Source: a virus | Virus record (IMG/VR): IMGVR_UViG_3300046011_002949 | Span: 1-29,130 of that record | Strand: one strand, 5' to 3' | DNA length: 29,130 nucleotides | Shown: positions 1-9,551 of the stretch, in pieces | How the letters are laid out: each line of letters begins with the position of its first letter | Position numbering within the stretch: the stretch's first letter is position 1 | Program-made: the position numbers and the translations under genes | Notes under the pieces: model-generated | What the model saw: only the letters and a program-made list of their open reading frames with translations | Told to the model about the DNA's origin: nothing | The model's database searches: none

Positions 1-1
1 A

Positions 2-82
2 ATAACATTTTTAACCTTTGAACAACAAAAAAGCAGAATCGAGGTTAAACAATTAAAGCGATCACATGAAAAACTATTATAA
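2..82 (+). CDS. C-terminal end of an upstream phage gene (partial)
   Basis: This is the only frame open from the left edge of the window; the other two + frames hit stops within the first 21 bases. It encodes 26 residues, rich in Lys and Arg, ending in EKLL and a TAA. It overlaps the next start codon by 17 bases, in keeping with the tight packing of the block. Too little remains to say what the protein is, and a short open frame could occur by chance. Confidence 0.4.
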   Translation: MTFLTFEQQKSRIEVKQLKRSHEKLL

Positions 83-524
83 CCTATCTACATTATTGCA
101 TGACTCTATACTTGCAGACCCTTTAGTTAACCGAGTAACGAAGGGAAGTTTGGATAAAATCACAAATGCGAAACAAGATATGTACCCATTATGCCATATT
201 ATATTTAACGATGTAGCATTTAGAGGTAATACAACGGTGTACAATGTGTCATTGGTTATGATGAGTATAGTAGATATTAGCAAAGACGATGTAACGGATA
301 TTTACAAGGGTAACGATAATGAGGATGACGTGTTAAATACTACTTTAAGCATACTAAATAGAATATTTGAGAGGGTAAGAAGAGGTGACATTAACGATGC
401 TGGGTATGAAGTGTTAGACGACACTGCAAGTTGTGAACCTTTTGTTGATAGATTTACCGATGCTGTTGCTGGTTGGACAATGACCTTTGATATATTGGCA
501 CCAAATGAAATGACAATATGTTAG
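66..524 (+). CDS. Hypothetical phage protein, possible tail terminator/completion
   Basis: The 152-residue protein is acidic to neutral and has no signal peptide or membrane segment. It overlaps the next gene by 7 bases. Its size and its place just before a gp10-like basic protein and the tail genes fit a tail-terminator or tail-completion role, which in siphoviruses caps the tube at the head end. That role is inferred from position; I see no diagnostic motif. The mixed alpha/beta look and the Asp/Asn-rich middle (residues 72-90) do not decide it. It could equally be a neck or connector protein. Confidence 0.6.
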   Translation: MKNYYNLSTLLHDSILADPLVNRVTKGSLDKITNAKQDMYPLCHIIFNDVAFRGNTTVYNVSLVMMSIVDISKDDVTDIYKGNDNEDDVLNTTLSILNRIFERVRRGDINDAGYEVLDDTASCEPFVDRFTDAVAGWTMTFDILAPNEMTIC

Positions 525-1075
525 CAGATTTAAGGGAGTCGGGGCTACAAGGCGCATTGGATAAGTTCAAGGCTTCGGTAATTAAACAAGCGCGTACTAA
601 CTTAACGAAAGGACGTGCGCCTTTTGGTTCACACAACAATACACGAAAGTTATACAACTCTTTAAAAGGTGAAGCGAAGGTTTATGCTAAAGGTTACTTC
701 CTTAACTTTCAGATGGAAGAATACGGTAACTATCAAGACAAAGGGGTAAGGGGTAAACGTTCAAGTGCGAAGGCTCCTGACTCACCGTATAAGTTTGGAA
801 GTGGCAAAGGCAAGAAAGGGGGGTTAACAGATGGTATAAACAGATGGGTAAAAGCACGTAAATTTCAGTTCAAAGATAAGAAAGGGAAGTTCATGAGTTA
901 CGATGCTACAGCATGGATAATAACACGTTCAATCTATGCGAAGGGTTTACGTCCTACTTTGTTTTTTACTAAGCCATTTGAAGCAGCTTACAAACGTTTA
1001 CCTCAAGAATTAGTCAATGATTTAAAAATAGATTTAGAAAAGATATTTAACTATTCAATTAAACAACCGAAATGA
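518..1075 (+). CDS. Basic phage structural protein, HK97 gp10-like/neck candidate
   Basis: The protein has 185 residues and is strongly basic. Its centre carries the landmarks YGNYQDKGVRGK, SPYKFGSGKGKKGG and AWIITRSIYAKGL, and then FFTKPFEAAYK. I associate this pattern with a conserved virion protein of Bacteroidota phages. Gp10-like tail-completion proteins of other siphoviruses also have a short helical N-terminus, a central loop-rich basic part and helical ends, so a neck or head-tail joining role is likely but inferred. It overlaps the genes on either side by 7 and 4 bases, so it is probably translated together with them. Confidence 0.65.
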   Translation: MLADLRESGLQGALDKFKASVIKQARTNLTKGRAPFGSHNNTRKLYNSLKGEAKVYAKGYFLNFQMEEYGNYQDKGVRGKRSSAKAPDSPYKFGSGKGKKGGLTDGINRWVKARKFQFKDKKGKFMSYDATAWIITRSIYAKGLRPTLFFTKPFEAAYKRLPQELVNDLKIDLEKIFNYSIKQPK

Positions 1076-2094
1076 TTAGAGCAAGGTCACCTTATATTAT
1101 TAGTATCAATGAAGCAAGTCAAGTTAGTACAAAGATTGAATTGTTTATCAGTGCAACAACTTTCTCCGGTACACCACAATATACACTTGGTAAAGCAATT
1201 CCTGCATCAAATGCTCCAACAACTTATTATGACATTGCACCATATATAAGGGAATACTTTGACCACACTGTTTATACTAATATCACTACCTTATCAAATA
1301 CGTACACGAGTATTCAGAATTTAAACGTAAGAGTAAAAAGGTACAAGACAGTTGGAGTTACAGAAACATTAATAGATACAACCGATTATATTGCTACAGA
1401 TGGATACTCGGAGTTTTCGGATAGTGTAAATTATAACGGTGGCAATTACTTATTAGACCAAAAAAACTATTACTATCATAGTGGCGCAAACCCAGGTTTT
1501 ATAATGGCTTATTTAGAATCTACTCATAAGGTAAAATGGACAGATTCAACTGGTTCTACTTATACAAGTTCATCAACTGGTAATAAATTTCATTGGATAC
1601 CAAAGGCTTATGACTTATCATTTGTAACTGATTATTGGATTGTTAAGATAACAACCGCAGCAAATGTTGTTTTAGCTACATGGACATTTTACCCTGTTGA
1701 AGAGTGTTTGTATACACCTGTAAAAATTGACTTCATAAATAAACACGGAGCGTTTCAACGTGAGTTTTTCTTCAAAGCGTCAAATGATAATATCGAAGTA
1801 ACGAATAAAGATTACAATTTAATGCAACCGTACAATTATAGCTTAACAGGGGGTCAAAGAACAACGTATAACCAAAACGGAAAGCAAAGTATAAAGGTCA
1901 ATAGTGGTTGGGTTGAAGAGGATTTTAAAGATAACTTAAAACAATTGATGTTAAGTGAAAAAGTTCTGGTAGATGAAAAGCCTGCTATCCTAAAAACAAA
2001 GTCAATTGAACTAAACAAGTCGCTAAACACAAAACAGATTAATTACAGTTTAGAATTTGAATTTGCGTATGACTTAATTAATAGCATTGTATAA
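1072..2094 (+). CDS. Phage tail structural protein, unnamed family
   Basis: The protein has 340 residues and opens with a conserved-looking MIRARSPYIISI segment followed by a Ser/Thr/Tyr-rich, mainly beta sequence. There is no signal peptide and no visible enzyme motif. I have seen this opening in structural proteins of Flavobacteriia phages. It lies directly before the large tail/baseplate gene, with start and stop sharing one base (TAATG), so translation of the two is probably coupled. A distal-tail or baseplate role, comparable to Dit proteins, is a reasonable inference from its size and neighbours but is not shown by the sequence. Confidence 0.65.
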   Translation: MIRARSPYIISINEASQVSTKIELFISATTFSGTPQYTLGKAIPASNAPTTYYDIAPYIREYFDHTVYTNITTLSNTYTSIQNLNVRVKRYKTVGVTETLIDTTDYIATDGYSEFSDSVNYNGGNYLLDQKNYYYHSGANPGFIMAYLESTHKVKWTDSTGSTYTSSSTGNKFHWIPKAYDLSFVTDYWIVKITTAANVVLATWTFYPVEECLYTPVKIDFINKHGAFQREFFFKASNDNIEVTNKDYNLMQPYNYSLTGGQRTTYNQNGKQSIKVNSGWVEEDFKDNLKQLMLSEKVLVDEKPAILKTKSIELNKSLNTKQINYSLEFEFAYDLINSIV

Positions 2095-4322
2095 TGAGAC
2101 AGGTAGACGTATATATAGAAGTTATTGCTAATTCAGGCAACTATGAAAAGTTAGAGTTGTTTAACGATGAAGAGATTCAGATTAATAGTTCGATTCAAAA
2201 CGTTCAAGACCTTGCAAAGGTTTACACTGATTTCACGCAGTCGTTTACTATTCCTGCATCGCCACGTAACAACAGACTATTTGAACATTTTTATCAGTCG
2301 GATGTAAATGCAAATGATAACCCTAACATTAAGCGCAACGGATTTATAGAGATAGGAACGATACCATTTAGGAGTGGGAAGATATCAATTGAAAGTTCCA
2401 ACGTTGTTAAGGGCAGAGTTGAAAGCTATTCTATTACGTTTTACGGTGATTTAACGAGCCTTAAAGATGCATTCGGGGATGACACTCTAAAAGATTTAGA
2501 TTTAAGTGTGTATAGTGAACAATATAACGGAAACGCAGTAAGGACAGCAATTACGACAAACAATGCTTTATCTAACATTCGTTACCCTTTAATTTCATCA
2601 AGTAGGCTATGGAGTTATAATATTGGTGCAAATACGGATATAAATAATAGTAGTTACCCTATTGTTTATACTGAATTATTTCCTGCATTACGTGTTAAAA
2701 AGATATTTGAAGCTATAGAAACAAAATATAACGTAACATTTAATTCTAATTTCTTCAATCAAAAGCTATTTACTGAGTTGTTTCTATGGTTAAAAAATGC
2801 AAAAACAATGCAAGCCTTGACCGAAACATTGCAATTTACTCTTGATGACTTGCAAATAAATGATGACAGTAGAGTAAATGTGACTACTGACACGGCTGAT
2901 TTAAGTAATACTGAAGGTGTTTTTGTGTACGCACAAGGAAGTGCAAATGTACCAACAGCAAAATTATATTTAGACGTTTACGTAAACAATAGTTTAATAA
3001 ATACATTTGAGCTAAAAAGCACAGGTGTATACAGGGATAACCAAATTATACCACGGACGACATATAATGGGACAAATATAATGAGTTTCAAAATTAGAGC
3101 TTCGGTTCCGTGTACTGCAACAGTTGTAGGTATAAGGATAGAGTATAAAAACATAGGGGCTGGCGTTTTTAACACGCTAAAAGCACTGCAATTTAGATGT
3201 TTAAACAAAACATTTGTAGAAGCAACTATTGACCCAACGGTTTACGCTCCTAACATTAAAGTTAGTGACTTTGTTAGTGGAATCTTTAAAATGTTTAATC
3301 TTACTTGCTATGCCACATCAGTAGACAACTTTCAAGTAGAGCCTTTAGATGATTGGTATACAAAGGGAGCGGTTGTAGATATTACAGAATATGTTGACAC
3401 GGATGAAATTACAATAGAGCGCCACAAACTTTACAAAGAAATATCTTTTGATTATGAAAAGTCAGAAAGCTTTTTAAATAAAGAATATTTTGATTCACAA
3501 ACAAACGCACCTAAAGAGTTTGGAAGCTATAAAGAAACAAATTCAAATTATGATGGTGGTGAATATAAAATAGAATTACCATTTGAAAACATACGATTCT
3601 CGAAAGAATTAACAAGTAATGTAAATGAGCCACCAACAGCGTTTATTCTAAATGAAAAAACTTCAAATGAAGCGTACGACAACAAACCTATATTATTATA
3701 TTACAATGAAAATTCTGTTGCAACATCTTTTTATTTTGACACAGGGGTTTCGACTGCAATAGTAAGTACATATAAACCTTTGACTAATCAACTAACGTAT
3801 AACAACGTATTGTACTCAAATCATTTTGCAGTTGAAGGTAGCCCATTTGACGCGACTTACATTACAAATACTTTGTACTCACAATACTACGATAGCTATT
3901 TAAAGAACCTATACAACCAAAAGAACAGACTTACAAACGTTAAAGCGTTATTCCCTATTTCATTACTTACAAGTTTAAAGCTAAATGACAGGTTAATTAT
4001 ACGTGACAAACGATACATAATTAATGAGATGAAAGTAAACCTTACAACTGGTGAAGTTGATTTGTCTTTAATCAATGATTTTAGAGCGGTCGCTAACGTT
4101 AACGTGCCTATTCAAACAGCCACAACGACAACAGTTGAAGTGCCAGTATTCATTGAAAATGGTCAAACATCAACAGAAATATGCGTGGGTGCTACTTGCA
4201 CAACTTACACATCGGAGCAATTAATATCAGTTACTTTACCAACTAACACGTCTGGTGTACCTGTTACAACATCGTTAACACGTGACGGAATACCATACAC
4301 AACAATTTACCAAGATGCTTAA
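2094..4322 (+). CDS. Large tail/baseplate hub-like protein
   Basis: At 742 residues this is the longest protein in the window. The N-terminus (about residues 1-125) has a recognisable block for Bacteroidota phage tail proteins: TDFTQSFTIPASPRNNRLFE, a glycine-flanked IPFRSGKI, and SITFYGDLTSLKDAFGDDTL. The middle is Asn/Tyr/Thr-rich beta sequence. The last 75 residues are Thr/Val-rich and include a CVGATC pair of cysteines, looking like a small surface domain. Its position between the tail protein before it and the tape-measure gene after it suggests a baseplate hub or tail-associated protein that contacts the cell surface; this is inferred from position and size. It overlaps the next gene by 8 bases. 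Confidence 0.7.
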   Translation: MRQVDVYIEVIANSGNYEKLELFNDEEIQINSSIQNVQDLAKVYTDFTQSFTIPASPRNNRLFEHFYQSDVNANDNPNIKRNGFIEIGTIPFRSGKISIESSNVVKGRVESYSITFYGDLTSLKDAFGDDTLKDLDLSVYSEQYNGNAVRTAITTNNALSNIRYPLISSSRLWSYNIGANTDINNSSYPIVYTELFPALRVKKIFEAIETKYNVTFNSNFFNQKLFTELFLWLKNAKTMQALTETLQFTLDDLQINDDSRVNVTTDTADLSNTEGVFVYAQGSANVPTAKLYLDVYVNNSLINTFELKSTGVYRDNQIIPRTTYNGTNIMSFKIRASVPCTATVVGIRIEYKNIGAGVFNTLKALQFRCLNKTFVEATIDPTVYAPNIKVSDFVSGIFKMFNLTCYATSVDNFQVEPLDDWYTKGAVVDITEYVDTDEITIERHKLYKEISFDYEKSESFLNKEYFDSQTNAPKEFGSYKETNSNYDGGEYKIELPFENIRFSKELTSNVNEPPTAFILNEKTSNEAYDNKPILLYYNENSVATSFYFDTGVSTAIVSTYKPLTNQLTYNNVLYSNHFAVEGSPFDATYITNTLYSQYYDSYLKNLYNQKNRLTNVKALFPISLLTSLKLNDRLIIRDKRYIINEMKVNLTTGEVDLSLINDFRAVANVNVPIQTATTTTVEVPVFIENGQTSTEICVGATCTTYTSEQLISVTLPTNTSGVPVTTSLTRDGIPYTTIYQDA

Positions 4323-4491
4323 CACAATTATACAACTATTGAAGTCTAATGATTTCTACGGTCAAAGCGAAATTATCGACATCGCAAAAGGTAAATATAA
4401 ACTTACAACTTCTATTCGCGAAAGCTACAAACAAGCTAAAAGAGAGTTATACTTAAAACAAGCTACAAATGGCAGAAAAGAAAATAATTGA
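4315..4491 (+). CDS. Small basic hypothetical protein before the tape measure
   Basis: Starting at the ATG at 4315 gives a basic, helical protein of 58 residues. A non-ATG start at 4282 would add 11 residues but overlap the previous gene by 41 bases, so 4315 is preferred (8-base overlap). The 3' end overlaps the tape-measure start by 23 bases. In many siphoviruses this slot holds a tail-assembly chaperone, but this protein is short and I see no slippery-site frameshift joining it to another frame. Its function is unknown. Confidence 0.55.
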   Translation: MLNTIIQLLKSNDFYGQSEIIDIAKGKYKLTTSIRESYKQAKRELYLKQATNGRKENN

Positions 4492-6178
4492 ATTAGAGGT
4501 AAAGAATAATTTAGGGTCGCTTAAATCACAATTACGAGAAGCACAGGCTGAAGTAGCTAAGTTGTCGGAGCAGTTCGGTGTGACATCTAAAGAAGCGGCT
4601 AATGCAGCGAAAAGAGCAGCGGAACTAAAAGACCAAATAGAAGATGCAAAAGCCTTAACAGACGCGTTTAACCCTGACGCTAAATTCAAAGCGTTATCTT
4701 CTTCATTAGGTGGTGTTGCGAGTGGGTTCGCTGCATACCAAGGGGCTTTAGGTCTTGTTGGTGTTGAAAGTAAGAAAGTAGAAGAACAACTTTTGAAAGT
4801 TCAGAGCGCTATGGCTTTAGCTGAAGGGTTGCAGGCTTTAGGAGGTGCAAAGGATTCGTTTATTCAATTAGCTTCGGTTGTTAAAAACCAAGTTGTAGCA
4901 GCATTCGCAACGTTAAAAGGTGCTATTATTGCTACGGGTATAGGGGCTTTAGTGGTTGCTATCGGGTTTCTATTACCTAAAATAATGGAATGGATTGATG
5001 GCACTAAAGAATTAGAAAGAAAACAAAACGACTTAAATAGACAAATAGATAAAGCTAATAATCTATATAAAAAAAATACGGAGGAAATAGACAGAAACAT
5101 AAATGCTGAATTAAGATTAGCTAAAGCACGTGGCGCAAGTGAACAAGATTTATTAAATATCGAGAAAAAAGGTCAAAAGCAACGTGTTGACGTACAAAAA
5201 AGGACAGTTGAAGAATTAGATAAGCTTATTAAACAAAAAAGAAATCTATATATTGAAGCGTTTGTAGATGAAGACTTTGAAAGAGCAAAGGCATTACAAA
5301 AAGAACAAAAAGACTTACAAATACAAAGGAGTCAAATATTAAAAGATAAAAAATTACAAAATGAAGAGTTGCTTTTAAGACAACAAGAATTAACTCTAAC
5401 ACAAGAACGTGAACGTAAAACTAATAATCAAAAAGTTCAAGCAGAAGTTAAAGAGCAAGTAAAAAAAGAGGAAGAAACTTATGAAGAAAGCTTAAACAGA
5501 CGTTTAAAAATGCAGGAGGACATTGACTCTATGCGTTTAAAACCTAAAAAACTAAAAGATGACCCTAACTCGATAACTGCCAAGGCGATTTCTGATGCTG
5601 ATGAGTTAATGAAAATACAAGTTGAAACAAGTAATAAAAAACAAAAGATTGACGAGGAAAATGCAGAACGTGAAAAGCAATTAGCTGAAGAAGTTAAGAA
5701 TAAGAAAATACAAATGGGTCAACAAGCATTTGGGGTGTTAGCAGACTTATCAACTTTATTTGCAAACGGTAACGAAGCAGAACAACGCAAAGCATTTCAA
5801 ATAAATAAGGCAGCGAGTTTAGGGCTTGCAATTATGAACACTGCAAACGCTGTTACGGGTGCATTAACAGCAGGTGGTAACCCTTTAAAACTTGCAACTG
5901 GAGCGCAATTCTTAGAAGCAGGAATAGCAGCGGCAACAGGCGGTATTAACATCGCAAAAATTGCTAACACACAATTTCAGAGTAGTGGAGGTGGTGGAGC
6001 TAATAATACAGTAACACCAACGGCACCACGTACACCGAGCTTTGACATTATACAAGCACAACCACAAATGCAATTAGGAGCGTTGCAACAACAACCTATT
6101 AAAGCGTATGTAGTAAGTGGTGAGGTGTCGACAGCGCAAGCCTTAGACCGTAATAGAGTAAGAAATGCAACATTTTAA
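4469..6178 (+). CDS. Tape-measure-like tail protein
   Basis: The 569 residues are built like a short tape measure. There is an N-terminal coiled coil (about 15-65), then a conserved-looking NPDAKFKALSSSLGGVASGF block (68-87), a strongly hydrophobic segment at about 151-170, and a long charged helical region (180-410) rich in Lys, Glu and Gln. A small-residue-rich helical part follows (about 425-505), then a Gly-rich break and a Pro/Gln-rich tail. Tape-measure proteins set tail length and pass through the tube during DNA ejection. At the usual value of about 1.5 angstrom per residue it would fit a tail near 85 nm. The alternative is an internal or ejection protein of a short-tailed phage, less likely given the tube-like genes downstream. 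Confidence 0.75.
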   Translation: MAEKKIIELEVKNNLGSLKSQLREAQAEVAKLSEQFGVTSKEAANAAKRAAELKDQIEDAKALTDAFNPDAKFKALSSSLGGVASGFAAYQGALGLVGVESKKVEEQLLKVQSAMALAEGLQALGGAKDSFIQLASVVKNQVVAAFATLKGAIIATGIGALVVAIGFLLPKIMEWIDGTKELERKQNDLNRQIDKANNLYKKNTEEIDRNINAELRLAKARGASEQDLLNIEKKGQKQRVDVQKRTVEELDKLIKQKRNLYIEAFVDEDFERAKALQKEQKDLQIQRSQILKDKKLQNEELLLRQQELTLTQERERKTNNQKVQAEVKEQVKKEEETYEESLNRRLKMQEDIDSMRLKPKKLKDDPNSITAKAISDADELMKIQVETSNKKQKIDEENAEREKQLAEEVKNKKIQMGQQAFGVLADLSTLFANGNEAEQRKAFQINKAASLGLAIMNTANAVTGALTAGGNPLKLATGAQFLEAGIAAATGGINIAKIANTQFQSSGGGGANNTVTPTAPRTPSFDIIQAQPQMQLGALQQQPIKAYVVSGEVSTAQALDRNRVRNATF

Positions 6179-6199
6179 TCAATTCTAAGTTATAAAGAT

Positions 6200-6766
6200 A
6201 TGCAGAACATAGAGCTAACAATTAAAGACGATGACCAAGGGTGTTTCGCAATTTCATTAGTAGACCGCCCTGCCATTGAAGAGACGTTTATTTTTTTAAG
6301 CACATTGGATGTTGAGTTACAAGTTACCAACGATGAAAAACGTGAGGTTGTGGGGCTTGCTTTGGTGCCTAACAAACAGATTCTAAGACGTATCAAAGAC
6401 AAAGAGTTTACGATTTCGTTTAGTGAGGAAACAATCGCAAAGGTGCAAGAACTCTATTTAAAAAAGAATTACAACAACAACGTAACAGTTGACCATGACC
6501 ATAATGTTGAGGGCGTTAGCTTAATCGAAAGTTGGATAGTTGAAGATGAGAAACACGACAAATCTAACCTTTATAAATTAGATGCTGTTAAAGGTTCATG
6601 GGTTGTTAAGATGAAAGTTTACAACGAGGAAGTTTGGCAACAAATCAAAGATGGTAAATTCAAAGGGTTTAGTATCGAGGGAAAATTTGATGGCTTAGAC
6701 CAACTTGAAGCAGAAAGCCATGAAGATATAATAAACGAAATTAAGGAACTTTTAAAATCAATATAA
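6200..6766 (+). CDS. XkdF-type phage serine protease (prohead protease)
   Basis: The 188-residue protein resembles the putative phage serine protease family named after Bacillus XkdF (peptidase S78-like). Visible landmarks are VDRPAIEE near residue 21, a His-rich VDHDHN at 97-102 followed by SLIESWIVED (107-116), and GFSIEGKF at 157-164. The likely catalytic residues are one of His99/His101, Ser158 and an acidic residue such as Glu110. Such enzymes mature the scaffold and capsid inside the prohead. Here it follows the tape measure and sits 3 kb from the scaffold and capsid genes, an unusual separation. The fold is read from motifs; the catalytic assignment is inferred. Confidence 0.8.
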   Translation: MQNIELTIKDDDQGCFAISLVDRPAIEETFIFLSTLDVELQVTNDEKREVVGLALVPNKQILRRIKDKEFTISFSEETIAKVQELYLKKNYNNNVTVDHDHNVEGVSLIESWIVEDEKHDKSNLYKLDAVKGSWVVKMKVYNEEVWQQIKDGKFKGFSIEGKFDGLDQLEAESHEDIINEIKELLKSI

Positions 6767-6767
6767 A

Positions 6768-7484
6768 ATGGGAGTAACAATAATTGACAACACGCAAACG
6801 ATTAACAACGCTACATGGAAGGTGCAACCAGACGTACTTGCATCCGAAAGTGGAATAGTAAAAGAAAACGGAACTATCCATTACATTGATGGAAAGTTAA
6901 AATACCATGTTGACGGTTCTATTAAAGAATTAGGGGTTGGTGTTGATTACGGTATTACCGTGTTAGATAGAATAACAGAGGTGCCAGGTTCACCAACGAT
7001 TGGAGACCGTTATTTATTTGCAAGTGGAACGTATGCAGGTGTAATTGAATGGGATGGTACATTTTGGTCTTATGTATTGCAGAACTCAGCTGCAACGGTT
7101 GGAACATTGGTAACTGGAGTTAAAAACAACACTACCTACAGATGGAATGGTACAAGTTGGGCAACGTACACACAACAAAAAGTAATTGATTTAACATTAG
7201 CACGTAAAACTGATTCTTACACTTTAGTAGCTGCTGATAACGGACAAGTTGTTGAAATGAACAAAGCAACTGCTAACACTTTGACAGTTCCTTCAGGAGT
7301 TTTTACAATAGGTCAACAAGTTTTGGTTACACAATATGGAGCAGGTCAAACTACAATTGCTGGTTCTGGTGTAACGTTAAGAAGTGACGGTGGTAAATTA
7401 AAAATCAATAGTCAATATTCAAGCGCTACAATTCTGTTTATTTCAGCTACGGAAGCGTATGTGTTTGGTAATTTAGCTTTATAA
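6768..7484 (+). CDS. Tail-fibre or virion decoration-like protein
   Basis: The 238-residue protein is Gly/Thr/Val-rich and mostly beta. Around residues 70-140 it has two short motifs of the kind seen in phage fibre repeats: PTIGDRYLFASGTYAG followed by EWDGTFW, then YRWNGTSWATYT. The last 90 residues (from about ARKTDSYTLVAAD) form a compact beta domain with ADNGQVVEMNKA, common at the ends of phage tail and fibre proteins. It starts 2 bases after the protease gene and shares its last base with the next ATG. I infer a fibre or adsorption role; the receptor cannot be guessed. Confidence 0.65.
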   Translation: MGVTIIDNTQTINNATWKVQPDVLASESGIVKENGTIHYIDGKLKYHVDGSIKELGVGVDYGITVLDRITEVPGSPTIGDRYLFASGTYAGVIEWDGTFWSYVLQNSAATVGTLVTGVKNNTTYRWNGTSWATYTQQKVIDLTLARKTDSYTLVAADNGQVVEMNKATANTLTVPSGVFTIGQQVLVTQYGAGQTTIAGSGVTLRSDGGKLKINSQYSSATILFISATEAYVFGNLAL

Positions 7485-7729
7485 TGACCGAGTTTAACGG
7501 CAATTTAACACCTTCATTCATAAGATTTAAAGAAGTCACTACCGCTTTGGATAGTGACTCTTTATTTATACAGCCATTCAATAGTGGCATACCTAAAAAA
7601 ATACTCATTACAAATTTAAGCGATGAGGATAACGGTGTTTTATTTGGTGGCACTAGTGCAGATGAGGATGTTTACAGTTTAACAGGTGGCGTTGGTGCGA
7701 GTATTAATTCAGATATATACAATTTATGA
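7484..7729 (+). CDS. Small fibre-region hypothetical protein
   Basis: This 81-residue, acidic protein has no membrane segment. It sits between two fibre-like genes, sharing one base with the upstream gene and 4 bases with the downstream one. The C-terminus (GGTSADEDVYSLTGGVGASI) is Gly/Ser/Asp-rich. It may be a fibre-assembly or attachment partner, but that rests only on the neighbourhood. Confidence 0.55.
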   Translation: MTEFNGNLTPSFIRFKEVTTALDSDSLFIQPFNSGIPKKILITNLSDEDNGVLFGGTSADEDVYSLTGGVGASINSDIYNL

Positions 7730-8754
7730 GCGATATAACAAAGAGAATTATAATTAAAAAAGGGTCAGGCATTGCAACTATTCCTGTAACATCAGACCAT
7801 AGGGATGGTACGTGGTTAAGCACTGATTTGTACATTGGTGAGTTCTATATGAACACTGCTAACGGTAAGATATACACACGTACAGCAAGTGGCATTGAAG
7901 AAATAATTTACGATGTAGCAGACTTTGAAGTGTTAGCAAATAAAGCTACAAATTTCACTACTATAAATAACACTAAATATCCAACGACTCAGGCGGTTGA
8001 AAACCAAATTGACGCTAAACTTGTAAGCACTGGCTATTGGAATGTTGCAAGTTCAGAAATTGCAAGGGGATATAGGGCGCAACACAATTCAACAACGGTG
8101 TTGTCTGAAAATATCGCGGTTGGCACTTTACAAGGTACAGCAACAGCAGTGGCAGTGTCAACAACTTCCATGCAAACGAAAAAGACACGTTTAAAAATTG
8201 GTGTTTCAACTCCCGCAGCTAACGGTATTTGCGGTTACAGGTCAACAAGTGCGTTTAATATTATAGACATGGGTTGGAGGTTTTGCGTTGGATTTGGTGT
8301 TTCAGATACAGCCTTAAATACAGGGGCGCGCCAATTCTATGGGATGACATCGGCAACAACTTTATTAGGGATTTCGTCTACTGTTCACGTTGAAAGTTTG
8401 ACTAACATAGTTGGTATTGGATCGGATGCTTTGGATACTAATTTGCAAATATTTCATAACGATGCAACAGGAACAGCTACCAAAATAGATTTAGGTTCTA
8501 ATTTTCATGCAAACAGAACAGGGAGTGCAGCAACTGATTTTTTTGTTTTTGAATTGTACAACCCATTTAATTCAATGACTGTTTATTACAAAGTTACTTC
8601 GTTGGAAAACAACGTAACAGTTGAGGGGTCAATAACTACGAATTTACCAAGTGATACTACACCGATAACTATGCAAGCGGTTAGAACTTCGGGAGCGACA
8701 TCAAACGCGTGTAGTTTTGATATTTCACAATTAACATTAAATTGTTTGTCATGA
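7726..8754 (+). CDS. Tail-fibre/receptor-binding-like protein
   Basis: The 342-residue protein has an N-terminal module with IGEFYMNTANGKIYTR (about 39-54), which looks like the lead-in of phage fibres. It continues with a short helical linker containing TTINNTKYPTTQAVENQI, a phrase typical of fibre stalks. The remaining 240 residues are a Ser/Thr/Ala-rich beta domain that could be a jelly-roll or lectin-like head. Start and stop overlap the neighbours by 4 bases. A receptor-binding or adhesion role is inferred from architecture; no enzymatic motif is visible. Confidence 0.65.
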   Translation: MSDITKRIIIKKGSGIATIPVTSDHRDGTWLSTDLYIGEFYMNTANGKIYTRTASGIEEIIYDVADFEVLANKATNFTTINNTKYPTTQAVENQIDAKLVSTGYWNVASSEIARGYRAQHNSTTVLSENIAVGTLQGTATAVAVSTTSMQTKKTRLKIGVSTPAANGICGYRSTSAFNIIDMGWRFCVGFGVSDTALNTGARQFYGMTSATTLLGISSTVHVESLTNIVGIGSDALDTNLQIFHNDATGTATKIDLGSNFHANRTGSAATDFFVFELYNPFNSMTVYYKVTSLENNVTVEGSITTNLPSDTTPITMQAVRTSGATSNACSFDISQLTLNCLS

Positions 8755-8900
8755 TAGAAGTAATACAAGAAGTAAGGGGAGCTTACACTTATGTAGAAAG
8801 TAGCTACTCAAATATAATCAAAGTAGGAAATGAAGTTTTAAATGCTGATGTAACAACCGAAATAACAGCACAAGAAACTATCATAAACGATTACATCTAA
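8751..8900 (+). CDS. Small hypothetical protein (49 aa) after the fibre gene
   Basis: The ATG overlaps the stop of the fibre-like gene (ATGA), and the frame stays open for 49 codons to TAA at 8898-8900. The product is acidic and beta-like, beginning MIEVIQEVRG, with no Cys or membrane segment. The overlap and the clean frame make it a likely real gene. Its function is unknown, perhaps a fibre accessory. Confidence 0.5.
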   Translation: MIEVIQEVRGAYTYVESSYSNIIKVGNEVLNADVTTEITAQETIINDYI

Positions 8901-8936
8901 TTTACAACAACACTCCTAAATCAAGGTTATATAATT

Positions 8937-9551
8937 ATGAATGAAATCAAGTACATTTTAGAGCAAATCAGAAAGACGAAAACAATAGTGCTAATTATAA
9001 TTCTGCTTGCTTTCATTCTTTTTTATTACAAATCATTAGTTACTCAAGTAGTGACAAAGAAAATTGAAAGTGTTGACGAGGTGAAAAAAGACATTAATAA
9101 CAATGTTTTAATTCAACAAATGTTAAATGAATTGATGATAAAATATAATGCTGATAGGGCTTATATATTTCAATTTCACAACACAATTAAGTATTACGAT
9201 GGAACGCACCGTAATCATCAATCAATGACATTTGAAGTTTGCAACAATGGGATTAGTTCGGAAGCTCATAATTTACAGAATATTCCCGTTAGCTTGTACC
9301 CGATGTTCTTACAACAGATAATGTTAGAGAAAATGAACTATTGCCAAATAAACAACATCAAAGAGCAAACGACAAAAGCATCGTTATTTAGGCAGGGAAT
9401 TCAATCGATATGTATAGCACCATATTTTAAGAAAGGAAGTTTTGTGGCTTATATTGGTATTGATTATGTAAAAGAAAATAAATGTACAGAGATTGATTTT
9501 AAGGAGTTTAAAGAGTTTACAAATGAAATCGGTAATATATTAATGTTATGA
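8937..9551 (+). CDS. Membrane-anchored GAF-like domain protein
   Basis: The 204-residue protein has a single N-terminal membrane helix (about 16-31, rich in Ile/Leu/Phe) after a short Lys/Arg-containing head, suggesting that the bulk lies on one side of the inner membrane. A short helical linker leads to a GAF-like domain whose most telling motif is DRAYIFQFHN (73-82). Later parts such as QSICIAPYFKKG and VAYIGIDYV fit the closing strands of that fold. GAF domains bind small molecules and sense ligands. Finding one anchored to the membrane inside a virion block is odd; it might be a host-state sensor, a superinfection factor or a lysis-timing factor. A 36-base gap precedes it and ATGA coupling follows. 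Confidence 0.65.
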   Translation: MNEIKYILEQIRKTKTIVLIIILLAFILFYYKSLVTQVVTKKIESVDEVKKDINNNVLIQQMLNELMIKYNADRAYIFQFHNTIKYYDGTHRNHQSMTFEVCNNGISSEAHNLQNIPVSLYPMFLQQIMLEKMNYCQINNIKEQTTKASLFRQGIQSICIAPYFKKGSFVAYIGIDYVKENKCTEIDFKEFKEFTNEIGNILML